A stretch of 64,000 nucleotides of DNA from the NCBI GenBank assembly GCA_021234155.1, contig JAJEKV010000518.1, forward strand, positions 64,001-128,000. The letters are read 5' to 3'. Numbering within the stretch: the stretch's first letter is position 1; each line of letters opens with the position of its first letter. A program made the position numbers and the translations under genes. This document shows, piece after piece, positions 47,292 to 57,820 of the stretch. This stretch comes from Isoetes taiwanensis (Eukaryota > Streptophyta > Lycopodiopsida > Isoetales > Isoetaceae). A model generated the notes under the pieces. The model was not told where the DNA came from. It saw only the letters and a program-made list of their open reading frames with translations, and ran no database searches.

Positions 47292-47304
47292 ACATTGTCT
47301 AACA
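47292..47304. repeat. Left target-site duplication of the LINE
   Basis: ACATTGTCTAACA; identical to 54229-54241. In the uninterrupted duplicate at about 44992 the site reads ACATTGTCTAAC followed by CTCTTTTATT. Confidence 0.85.
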
Positions 47305-47496
47305 GAGGGTTTCTTGAACCCCAGGTAAGGTTCTGGCAGATCAACTGCCAGTCACTTCTCTATTCCATCCTCCACTCCAGATTTTGTTCATCCCCATAAT
47401 CCAACCTCGATCCTCTCAAAAGTCACATCCGTCATTCGTCTGTCTCTCTTCCCAAAGTTCTTTCTGTCTCCCTCGCAGCCCCCATTAAATCGAAGC

Positions 47497-48530
47497 ATGG
47501 CCGTACCCGAGGCACCCTTCACTCCGAAGGTTTTTCCGACTGCAGCAAGAGCGCTCATCCCTGATCCGTCCTCAAAGGAATTCATACAATTTGGAAGCTT
47601 GGATATGGCGGCTTTCACTGCTTGGATGTTACAGAATCAAGGGATCCCGGAATGGGATAATATTACACGAGAAGAGGAACCAGAATTGCCGAGACCTGCA
47701 GCTCCTATCTTCTCAAACCCTGAATGGATGAATATCCTTCGTCAGCAGAAGTATCTTCATGCTCCTGATGAAGATTTCACCAAAGGTATTAAACTGGACT
47801 TCCAGTCTGCCCGGAACAGACTTCTCACCCTCCAAAAAAATGCAATTATCGGTTGGGTAGAAAAGGAAGGATTCAACCTCAATGAAATAGCCAAACAAAT
47901 ATATTCTTTAAACAAGAATGTTCAGATTTCTTCTATGCATTGGCTGCATTTTCCTTTCTTTATGGTTGAGCTAACATCCCAGGAAGCTGCTCTTGATTTG
48001 CTGAGGAAAAGCCGGATCATACACAAGGGTTTTCAAGTCAAGTTCCAGAAATGGGACTATCACTTTGATCCCACCTCCCCAAAATCCCTCCCGGTCACGG
48101 TCTTCATGCAACCCCACGGTCTCAACCCAATCTATTGGAGTGAGGATTGTTTTAAGGCAATCTTCAACTCCATTGGCCAATTTCTCTTCATGCAGGTTCC
48201 GTCGGGCCGGACCCCAATTGTATATGTCCAACTTCGACCTGCTCAAGCCCATCCCAGAAGTGACTTATGTTGATCTGTTTGGAACTAACCGTGTGCTGCA
48301 GCTGAATTGGAGCGGCCTCCCACCAGACTGTGGAATCTGTGGTAAAAAGTTTCATGGAGGGGGAAGGTGTACACCAAGGAGCTACTCTGGAGACTTGCAA
48401 ACTGCAGATAAGAGTGAACAGTATCAAATTGACAGAAGATTGGGACAGTTACAGGAACTCGGAGATAACTATGTTTTCCAAAATGACAAAAAGGCCTTTG
48501 ACTCGCATGAAAAAAGGAAACACCGCTGAG
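47497..48530 (+). pseudogene. LINE ORF1, RNA-binding protein with zinc knuckle
   Basis: ORF1 proteins coat the element RNA. The frame opens at ATG 47497 (MAVPEAPFTPKVF) and runs 258 codons to 48273; near 48200 a one-base shift moves the continuation to the frame ending at 48529. The first part has a DUF4283-like fold, including KGFQVKFQKWDYHFDP, VTVFMQPHGLNPIYWSEDCF and KAIFNSIGQFLFMQV. The continuation has LNWSGLPPDC followed by a zinc knuckle of the pattern C-x2-C-x4-H-x4-C (48329-48370, CGICGKKFHGGGRC). Confidence 0.85.
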
Positions 48531-49746
48531 CACAAGGAAAATTATAAAAAATTATGAGGAGGAAGAGACAAGATAGAGAACGTGATCGGACAAAGCCAAT
48601 TGGGACCTATCACGAGAGGATTTTACTGGGCTTTTGAGGATAAGAAAAAGGGAAAAAATCAAACACAATGAGACTCCCAAGAGAACCGGTAAAAGGGTGT
48701 CCCTTCTTTGAAAAAGAACAAAGATGCTAATTTCAACAAGGATAGTCCGCCAAGCGGGATTTACATTGTAAAGGTCAAGAATCGATAAGTTGAAAATAGG
48801 ATTGCACCCGGGATGACTTACAAGAAGGGACATTCAAGGAGCCGAATAAGATGGGCGATCGGACTCAAATAAGCGACATGAAAGAGATCCCCGACATAAA
48901 TGAGGAGGCGGTGAAACAACACAAACGGAGAAGAAGTTAATTGGGAGGACTATGACACAAAAACAGCTATAGTGTGCTCAATGTAGTGGAAGATCAAGAG
49001 GACACTGAAACACAAAACAAACAGATACAAATGAGTTCTGAGAAAGCATAGAAACATCTCAAATAAGGAGGTCAAGTTCCCTAACAATCCAAAGAAGAAA
49101 GGCAAACTCAAGGAAGATTGGAAAAGAGAATCTCGGTCGAAGTTAGGACACTCTTGAGAGAATTGAATCTCGTTCTGTAGCCACCATGTCCATCGCTCCA
49201 TGTCGGACCAATTCTCCAAACACCACGATCCACGGCCCAACACTTTCCCCACAAAGATACTCAAGAGCAAGCCGGGGGATAACATTTCTTTTCTTGGGGC
49301 TTTTATTCAATGTAAAGATGATGGTAGATATCTTTGCTGTGTTGAACGTTTTTTGTTGCGAGAGGCTTTGGAGGAATACTGCGCAGCACGAGGGTGGTCG
49401 GGGCATACTCAAGGAGTCTCAATGGATGTTAAAGATGCTTACGTCTGGGTAAGTAATCAACCCTTTAGTGATTTGAGTAACTCAAACCCCGGTTCTGTGT
49501 TTCCAATGATACTAGGGAAATCTGTACCCCATACTATCCAAATTCTGGGCAACCTTGGAAGATGAAATAGGAATGACAGAAAATGAGGGCTTGGACATCA
49601 TCCCAAAGGATCTAGACAAACTTGGTGATTATTTATGCCAAAGTATGACTCCCAGCAAGAAATCTAAGAAACAGAGGAAAACTTATCAGAAGGACCCCAA
49701 CTTCAATGGACCTGCATCCAACACAAGGAAGACCAAGTCTTGCTAA
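48531..49746 (+). pseudogene. LINE ORF1 C-terminal region, decayed
   Basis: No continuous frame spans this stretch. Open pieces are 49200-49565 (NISFLGAFIQCKDDGRYLCC, then a Trp-Ser-Gly-His stretch) and 49555-49746 (a Lys-rich KKSKKQRKTYQKDP tail ending just before ORF2). They are probably the C-terminal part of ORF1 separated by shifts. The function of this part is unknown. Confidence 0.5.
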
Positions 49747-49781
49747 TTAGTCCTCCCTTTTGCTGCCTCCCTCCTCATCAA

Positions 49782-52700
49782 ATGAAGATCATATCCTGGA
49801 ATGTCAGGGGAATTAAGGGTCCCATAAAGAGGAGAAGATTTATTGCACTGGCTAGGAATTATAAGGCAGACCTTCTTATGATTCAAGAACACCACCTTCC
49901 TCACTTTGAGGCCTCCAACTTAGGGGGGTGGATCCACAAAGGTGGTGGATCAGCTTACACTGTTGCTGATGGCACCAAAGGTGGACTAGCAATGTTCTGG
50001 ACCACCCTTAATGTTGTTTCAACCTATTGTAGCCCCTCAAACAGGTGGCACTGCATATTTATTGATAAGAATGGGCAACTACTGGGAATAATAAATGTTT
50101 ATGCCCCCACTGAACCCAATGAGAGAGCCCCAATATGGAAGGAAATTAAAAAGTGGATTGCAGATCAGAGCACTGTTAAAGATTGGATCCTTGGTGGTGA
50201 CCTAAACAACACCCCCCAATGGGACCTAAAGCTTGGAAATAAAATAAATATATCTAGAAATGAAAGAGTGGAGTGGGATAACATGCTGCAGGATACAGGT
50301 TTGATTTATATCCCCTCGGCCAATGCAAAGTACACTTGGTCTAATAAAAGAGAAGGTCTTTGCAAAAGAACCTCAGATACTTTAGATAGGTTTTATGTCA
50401 CCAATCCAAATACTCCCAGCCTTGATAACTGTATAGTCACAGGAGATGAGGGGAACATCCTGTCAGATCATTTCCCTCAAATTCTGGAGACTCCAGATCT
50501 TCAAGGAACCTCCAAGCCTATTAACTCCCCTTTCAAATTTAATTGCTCTCTTCTTGGGAATTCCAGCTTTGTCTCAGATTTTAGAAGTTTTTACCTCACC
50601 CGAAGTTTGGGGACCCATCAATCAATGAGGGAGTTCAGCAAAAACTCAAAACTTGCAAAAGCTGGATTAAGGAATGGGAAAAACTAGACAGAGAAAATGT
50701 ATAGAAGAGAAGAATAACCTCCTCAGGGAAATGAAGGAAATCAGGCAAAAGTTGGAGCTCACCCCTCAATGTGCCAACTTACATAAGCAAGAGGTGCTGC
50801 TGGAGAATAACATAAAGGCCATAGAAGAAAAGGAGGCAAAGGGAATGGCCTTAAGGGCCAAAATATGTCAGTATAATAAAATGGATCACGGTAGCTCCAA
50901 GTATTTTTTCAGAGTGGCTAAAAATAGACTAATAAACAATGCTATTACAATGCTGGAACAAGAAAATGGAGACAAATTAGAGGAGGAGCAAAGTATCAAA
51001 GCTGAATTTCTGGAGCAATACAGCAATATGTTTAAAGACACTCACTATAGTGTTAAAGAAGAGGAGAATATGAGCAATTTTTTCAGAAAAATCCCAGCTA
51101 CCACTCCTATGGAGGAGGATCTGGATGGGTACCCAGATGAAAAGGAGGTGCTGCAGGTTTTGAAAGACATGGAGAAAGGGAAGAGCCCAGGGCCTTATGG
51201 TTTTCCCCCTGAGTTCTTCTTGACCTTTTGGGTGATTATGAAAGAAGACTTCATGGAGTTCATCAAAGGTGCCTGGGATGCTGCCTCCCTCTACCCTGCT
51301 TTTAACTCTAGCCTTATCACTCTAATCCCCAAGATTAAAAATCCCAGCAGAATAAATGATTGGAGGCCTATATCTCTGACCAACACTACTTACAAAATCC
51401 TAGCAAAGATTCTGGCCATCCGTATCCTCATGCACCTTCACAATTCTATCAGTAGCTGTCAATCAGGTTTCCTATCTGGCAGATTCATTCTTGACAACTA
51501 CATTGCTGCTAGTGAAGCAATCCATTGGAACAGATTATCCAAACAAAACTGTATGCTGCTCAAATTAGACTTTAGAAGAGCCTATGACTCAATAACATGG
51601 CCCTTCTTAAAGAAAGCCTTGGTACACATAGGGATCCACCAGACTTTAATAGACAAAATTATGGCGCTTAATAATCTTGCCTCTTCCAGCCTGATTTTAA
51701 ATGGTTCCCCTAGCAAATTCTTCCCTATAAGAAGAGGGGTCAGACAAGGATGCCCCTTAGCCCCATATCTTTTTCTTTGTGTAGCTGAAATGCTCACAAG
51801 AGTTGTACAAGGCCTACAACAGCAGGGTCTGATTCAGGGAATTCAAATGCCAGGGTCTGATAAGCAGCTCACTATAATGCAGTATGCTGATGACACTTTC
51901 ATTCTCTTGAAAGCCAATCAAAATAGCTTCAATATTCTGTTTGGATAGCATACGAATTTTGCCTCGCCTCGGGGAGTTCACCTTAACCTTAACAAATGCA
52001 ATTATCTTATGGGAAAACCCCACTGACACTATAGACACCAGGGGGATCAAAGTTAATCCTCCCAACCAAGCTATTACCCTACTTGGCCTCCCTTTAGCCA
52101 TTAATCTTCCTAACAAGGAAGTATGGAGACCTATTGTCACGAGAATCGAGAAAAGAAGCTTTTTGTCTCTATCTCCCAATCTTTCCTTTCTTTGGAAGAG
52201 TCCTTATAGCTAATGTAGTGTTGGCAAGCACTCATGTTTATTTTTCCTCTGCTCTCATTGCTAACAAGGAAACATATAATGACATTGAAAGATGTCTAAG
52301 AGAGTACATTTGGAAAGGCATGCACTTTATTAGATGGGAGGAAATTACTCATAGTAAAAAAGGAGGGAGGATTGGGCTTGAAAATCTTGCGATAAACACG
52401 GTCAAGCCTTTGGGAGCCAAATATGTTTGGAAGGCGATAAATGGATGGAGCTCCCCAGCCATGGAATTCATTAGATATTGGTTGCAGATTAGTAGACCTT
52501 TAGGGATGAAGAAATATGCTCACCATCTCCCTGACTCTATTTATTATCAGTTTAAGTGTGCTCCCAACACATCCCCTTTGATGAGAAAAATTTTTGAGGC
52601 TTGGAACCTAGTAGCAGAAGGATTTGATCACAAGGAGATTGGTTTTGATAGTGCTAATTTCTCCCTTTTCTGGTCACCTATCTTTGCTAAAGAGAATGAT

Positions 52701-53439
52701 GTCTGTTGGGCCCTCAAACATCCTCAGATATGGAAGAAGTGGAAAGGAGCTGGTTTAACTCAGTTACAACATTTGTGGGCAGGAGACAAATGGTGCAGTT
52801 GGGAGCATGTAAAGCAGATGGTGAATGGTAAGAAAATAGATAAAATGATCTTTGACAGCATCATGAGTGTGGCCAGCACTCAAAAGGAGTGTCAAAGTCC
52901 TAAAAGCCCAGACTGGCACATTATGAACTCTGATCAGTACAAGGTAGCTCTTGGATACAAGGTCTTAGTCCCAACTAAATCCTCCACTCAAGCTGCAAGG
53001 TGGCAAGTTCCCAACAAACATCTCTTGAGAATATTGAGGAATAATTGGAAATCTTATGCTCAGCCTAAAATGCAGGTGTTTATCTGGAGATGCATCCATA
53101 ATGCCCTTCCTCCAACAAGTAATATGTTTAAAAGGTGTAAGGAGCTACAAGAAAACCCCAAGTGTAAACTTTGTGGGGACAATTGGAAACTTGATAAGGC
53201 ATATGTTCGATTGTCCAAAGATCAGGGAATTCTGGAGATGGATTGATGAGTACCTAAGGTCAAAAGGTCACAATTTGGGCAACTGGGCCAACATCATGGA
53301 TCTCCTTAAGGGATCAAATAGATTCCTAAATACTATCAGACAAACTGCCCTATGGATAATATGGAAACACAGGAATAGGGTTAATTACTCGAATCAAAGG
53401 GTGGATGTGCTTTTGGATGAAAGTAGCCTTTCAAATTGA
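49782..53439 (+). pseudogene. LINE ORF2: endonuclease, reverse transcriptase, zinc-binding tail
   Basis: The first 302 codons (49782-50687) form an APE-like endonuclease with ISWNVRG, IQEHH, NVYAP, LGGDLNN, TLDRF and LSDHFP, so the catalytic residues look intact. After shifts near 50590-50690, the frame 50674-51948 holds the reverse transcriptase: GKSPGP, DWRPISL, LDFRRAYDSITW, GVRQGCPLAPYLF and YADDT. A shift after YADD leads to GVHLNLNKC. The frame 52134-53246 follows to PKMQVFIWRCIHNALPP and CKLCG, then after another shift KHMFDCPKIREFW and ALWIIWKHRN, ending at 53439. No RNase H signature was seen. At least four shifts make it non-functional as read. Confidence 0.9.
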
Positions 53440-53610
53440 GATATCCAAGATTGCCATGGCACACAAAAATTGCAAACGGGATAAATATGATCTTGCTTAA
53501 CATCAATAGGAATTTTGTTGGCTTGCACAATATTTTTGTTTGTACTGACATGCTTATATCTAATGATCATTTTATGATTTTCAGAGCTGCTGATTGCCCT
53601 TACGACGAGG

Positions 53611-54039
53611 ATGAACTGTAAGCCAAACCTCCCTGATCTGTCCAATTTTGCAGCAGCCACAGAAATCTTCAATAACCAACAGCTCTGGGCTCTTTCCCCT
53701 ACTATTGACCAAGATCTGGAAAAGCTCAAACCCTTCTTGCTAAACGGTTATCGGGCTCATATTCGGGCCGATTTCTTATTACGTTATGAGAGACTGCTAA
53801 CTGATGACCAGTTCTCCTTTTTTAGGGATATGTTTTACCACCATAAAGCCCTGCAGGATGCTCATGGAGAGGCCATTATCCTATTCTCTGAAACAGCTCC
53901 TCTCTGGTTCTTTGCCTTCCCACCCGAATGGAATGACATTGGATGGCAGATGGATCCAGTGGCCTCGGATTTGGTGATCATTGACGAGGAGGAATCCGAC
54001 TCAGACTTAGATTTTCTGGTTCAAGATCTTCCACACTGA
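53611..54039 (+). CDS. Extra 3' open frame of the LINE, unknown function
   Basis: An intact 142-codon frame lies between the end of ORF2 and the poly(A). It starts MNCKPNLPDLSNFAAATEIF and has a helix-rich centre (RADFLLRYERLLTDDQFSFF) and Trp-rich AETAPLWFFAFPPEW-like and NDIGWQMDP stretches. It ends in an acidic tail (IIDEEESDSDLDFLVQDL). An upstream piece (53436-53621) with NRNFVGLHNIFVC and MLISNDHFMIFRAADC precedes it in another frame. It may be a C-terminal domain of ORF2 split by a shift or a third ORF. I do not recognise it; it is the only LINE frame here without visible damage. Confidence 0.5.
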   Translation: MNCKPNLPDLSNFAAATEIFNNQQLWALSPTIDQDLEKLKPFLLNGYRAHIRADFLLRYERLLTDDQFSFFRDMFYHHKALQDAHGEAIILFSETAPLWFFAFPPEWNDIGWQMDPVASDLVIIDEEESDSDLDFLVQDLPH

Positions 54040-54228
54040 TTTTGGCTGGGACTTGCCTGATACAGCTGGTTTGTACAGTTTGTTTGTATAGAGGACTTCG
54101 GTCCCAATTTTGTCTTTTATGTTTTGTGTGCTAAAGGCACCTTTTTGTGAACCCTCTTGGTTCCTGGAAATCTGATGTAACTCTTTCATGAGTAATATAA
54201 ATCTTCCTTTTCTCAAAAAAAAAAAAAA

Positions 54229-54241
54229 ACATTGTCTAACA
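54229..54241. repeat. Right target-site duplication of the LINE
   Basis: ACATTGTCTAACA directly after the poly(A). The first A may belong to the poly(A). Confidence 0.85.
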
Positions 54242-55573
54242 TCTTTTATTTCTGTTTATAATAGAAACACATCTGTGTGTATGTCTGCATATCTGGACTT
54301 CAACTTACAGCTGTCGGGCATCTTCTTTTGTGCAATCACCATCAAACTCCCAGTAAATTGTTAGATTTCCTTATTTCAGGTGTACATCCTTGCAACAAAG
54401 TGCAACAGCTTGGCAAATGTGAGATGCAACTTCTAGCGAGTGACATTCTTTGTTTTAACTTTGTGTACATGACTAATAGCTTTCTCAATTGTTTCACAAA
54501 GGATGGTAGGGACAACCAATTATGGCTTTCCGCGGTCATTGTCCAAGTATTTCTGCAACCAATTTCAAGCATTGTGCAATTGGAGATGCCATCAAGTGTC
54601 AAAGGGTTAAGGTTATGGGCGATATTCTCTTTTCGTGTAGATAGCCGGGGAAGGACCACCGATCATTGGTTTGGATTCTTGAACAATGATCAAATTATTG
54701 TTCTATCGATGTGAGCTACATCTTTTTTGAAATTTGCTAACAAAAATGTCTATTCTAGCATGTTCAAGCTCTGATTTACTGATAGCTATGTTTTGTGCTG
54801 TTATTTCAGAATATCATTTCACCTGTGGTTGCATGCTCTAATGTGTAGACTTGAAACTAAATGAAAGATCATTTCCTTTAAAAATTTCCTTTAAAGGTCG
54901 AATTAACGTGATCCATATTCTAAGCTTGAATATTGCTGTAATGTTTTCGTCTCTTTGAACCTTTTTAATTCCATAATGTGCTGCAAACTAGAGAGAATAG
55001 GCCGTATTGAAGTTAGACAAAACTTAAGGTTCTAGTTAAAATCTCCAAACTCTGAAGTTTGTTTCAACAAAACAGGCTTGAAACCATAACTATGTTACGT
55101 CGATGCCCGAAGAAGAAATATGGTAAAATTTGCCAGTTCGAGATAGGTTATTCATCTTTTAATCATGTTTTTTCCTACTGGAATGTTAAGGTATATGGGT
55201 CATGAGGCCGGGATGATAAAACTCTTGTCTAACAAGCATTTGACCATCATCATATTCCAATAGCATTAATTCATTTTCCACATTTCAAATCTGATGAGAT
55301 GTTGCCCATGACATGATGTCATAAGTTTAGCAGAAGATGTTGTTGTTAATGCACTGATGTTGCAAACTTACAAGAGCTGAAGTCTTCTCCTATTTCATAG
55401 CAAAATTTAATTAGTAGAGCTCCTATTTCAAATGTTCTTACTATATTCATATTCTTAATTTTAAATGCTCCATGTTTTAGGCTTTATAGAAATTGTCGGT
55501 ATCAATGTTGATGTGCAAAAGGGTTCATATAGCAGGGATTAAGTGTGTTCTTATATTCTTAAGTTAATGATAA

Positions 55574-55601
55574 GAATAGAATAGAATAGAATAGAATAGA
55601 A
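55574..55601. repeat. (GAATA)n microsatellite
   Basis: More than five GAATA units within duplicate Y copy 2. It is absent from copy 1. Confidence 0.9.
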
Positions 55602-55974
55602 GGAAATGCTGCGTGATCTAGTAGAAATTTAAGTGTATTTACGTTCTTGAGTTAAGGATATTGAAATGGATGTAATCTAGCTATGATGGGCAGCTCCAAT
55701 ACCAGAATATACAAATTTGGTGTTGCAGAATCTTAGAACGCTCTAACTCTAAGATTGAGAGGTAAATTCAATATCAATTTCAATTTTGTAGATTATGATT
55801 TAGATACTGTATTGTAGATGCTTTCAATGGATTTATTTGACACGTACATGCTACCTGACTTACATTTTGTTCTGCCAGTAAGAATCAGACACTTAACAAT
55901 CTTGGTTGGTTGAGGTTCTGACCTTATTCAGAGTTTGAATGCAGGTCCATTGATGGGCAAAGGAGAATCTCCAT

Positions 55975-56107
<133 letters not shown>

Positions 56108-56501
56108 TATTTTTACATCACGCCACATTGGCAGCGTACATATGACGGACCCCCAGAGACTTGAACACAAGATCTCTTAGTTGCTAACCCAAGAACCACA
56201 TCTTCATTTCTCCATTTGGTTACTTCATCTCAGCTTGAGCAAACTCATAGAGTCTTGATAGAGATATAGCCATATCATTACAAATGTCCTCTATAATTTA
56301 GCATCTTCTCATCCATTTTATTTTCTGAGACCTTGAGAATCTCATGTGAATGAGAATCCTTGGTGCTCATGTAGATAACATCCTTAGTGTTTGAATAAGA
56401 AACTTTCTATCCCAGATAGCTACAGTAGCCATCTATATATAGTAATAAAAGCAAAATGTAGTTTGTCGCGAGCATCTCGACCCGTCAATTTCTTTTCCCA
56501 C

Positions 56502-57262
56502 AACTTTCATTTTGGACCGTCAGATCATCACTATTATTATTGTAACCTCTATGTTTTGGGATAATAAATGCGCAGTTTGACCCGTCGATTTTTTTATTTT
56601 ATTTTGGTTCGTTGGATTTTCGGTTTCAATTTTGTTTGATGCAATGTTCCCTCTCCGCTTGGGGTCTTCGAAATTGGTTCTTCGGTGACATCCACGGGTA
56701 TGCAATCTTCATGTGGCAAGGGTTTTGTCTACAAATCTGTTTGGGTAAAAAAAGAAATGGCGGTCTTTGAGATCTTGAATCAAGCGGTTAAGGCTCTATG
56801 GATAGGAGCTTTATTGTTCAAGCTATCAATTTCGATCTTGGAAAAATCACTCACGAAGCTGTAGATTACAGATTTGCATTGTCAATTTCAGCCGAGGTTA
56901 GGAAAGACTCATTTTTTGTTGATTTAGTTAGAGGGCGGTCCTTATCTTTGCGCCAAATCGGTATGGATTTTATGCCCTACTTGATTGCCCTTACTTGTTG
57001 CTCAAGCTAACCTAGCTCCCAATCAAATGTGCCATTGCTCTTTTTTAATTAATATGATGGCTTTTACTTTATTTCTCTTTAAGTTTCTTTGTTTGGATTA
57101 AGTCCTTAGCAATTAGAGGCTGTTGTCCATGTATGAACTTCAATATGGGAGTACCCATGTGATGGTTTATAACAATTCATATCTGAGGGGATGCATGTGA
57201 GCCATAGCCTGCATTGCATGCTCTTGTAGAGTTAACGTCCGATGAAATGCATCAATGTACCA
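56502..57262. other. Interval without a recognised gene
   Basis: The short plus-strand frame at 56798-57010 (MDRSFIVQAINFDLGKITHE) is protein-like but unidentified. Confidence 0.3.
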
Positions 57263-57820
57263 TAAGTTTTAGGTTTTATGGCGGTTAAATCACAATCCAT
57301 CTTGCATTTGGAACATTTCCTTGGTTGCATGTCTACCATGGTGTTTTTGCAACTCATATTCTTCTTTGTGTTGTAATTGCATTATTGTTAGCACACAAAT
57401 ACATCATCAAGGTTAGAGAGCAGTGACTCTAGAGCAAATACTATTCAAGGCCTTTAAGTTGGAAGAGTTTTTGCATATACGGTCGAGGAGGAGATTGCAT
57501 AGTGAAGGTATTGTTCTAACGTTGCTCCAAACCTTTAGCCTACGTTTTAGGTTTTATGGCAGTTAAATCACAATCCATCTTGCATTTGGAACATTTCTTT
57601 GGTTGCATGTCTACCATGGTGTTTTTTTGCAACTCATATTCTTGCTGTGTTGTAATTGCAGATTATTGTTAACACACAAATACATCATCAAGGTTAGGCA
57701 GCATTGACTCTAGAGCAAATACTATTCAAGGCCTTTAAGTTGGAAGAGTTTTTTGCATACACAGTGCGGAGGAGATTGCATAGTGAAGGTATTGTTCTAC
57801 CATTGCTCCAAACCTTTAGC
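57263..57820. repeat. Tandem duplication with 278-bp period
   Basis: AGGTTTTATGGC(G/A)GTTAAATC starts at 57271 and 57549. The two copies are nearly identical through CTCCAAACCTTTAGCC, implying recent duplication. Confidence 0.9.

Larger units (their letters stand above)
47304..54228 (+). mobile_element. Near full-length LINE retrotransposon
   Basis: The element begins AGAGGGTTTCTTGAACCCC and ends in a poly(A) of about 14 bases. It is flanked by a 13-bp target-site duplication and sits inside duplicate Y copy 2. It carries ORF1 with a zinc knuckle, an APE-type endonuclease, reverse transcriptase, a zinc-binding tail and an extra 3' open frame. Several one-base shifts break ORF1 and ORF2. The intact ends show a complete, not 5'-truncated, insertion of about 6.9 kb. 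Its left end lies on one of two equivalent bases shared with the duplication. Confidence 0.92.
46368..55712. repeat. Segmental duplicates X and Y, copy 2, interrupted by a LINE
   Basis: X (46368-46801) and Y (46802-47303, resuming at 54229-55712) are contiguous once the LINE is removed. Copy 2 of Y differs from copy 1 by small indels and substitutions, plus an extra stretch of about 110 bp with a GAATA pentanucleotide repeat near 55574-55601. Confidence 0.8.
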
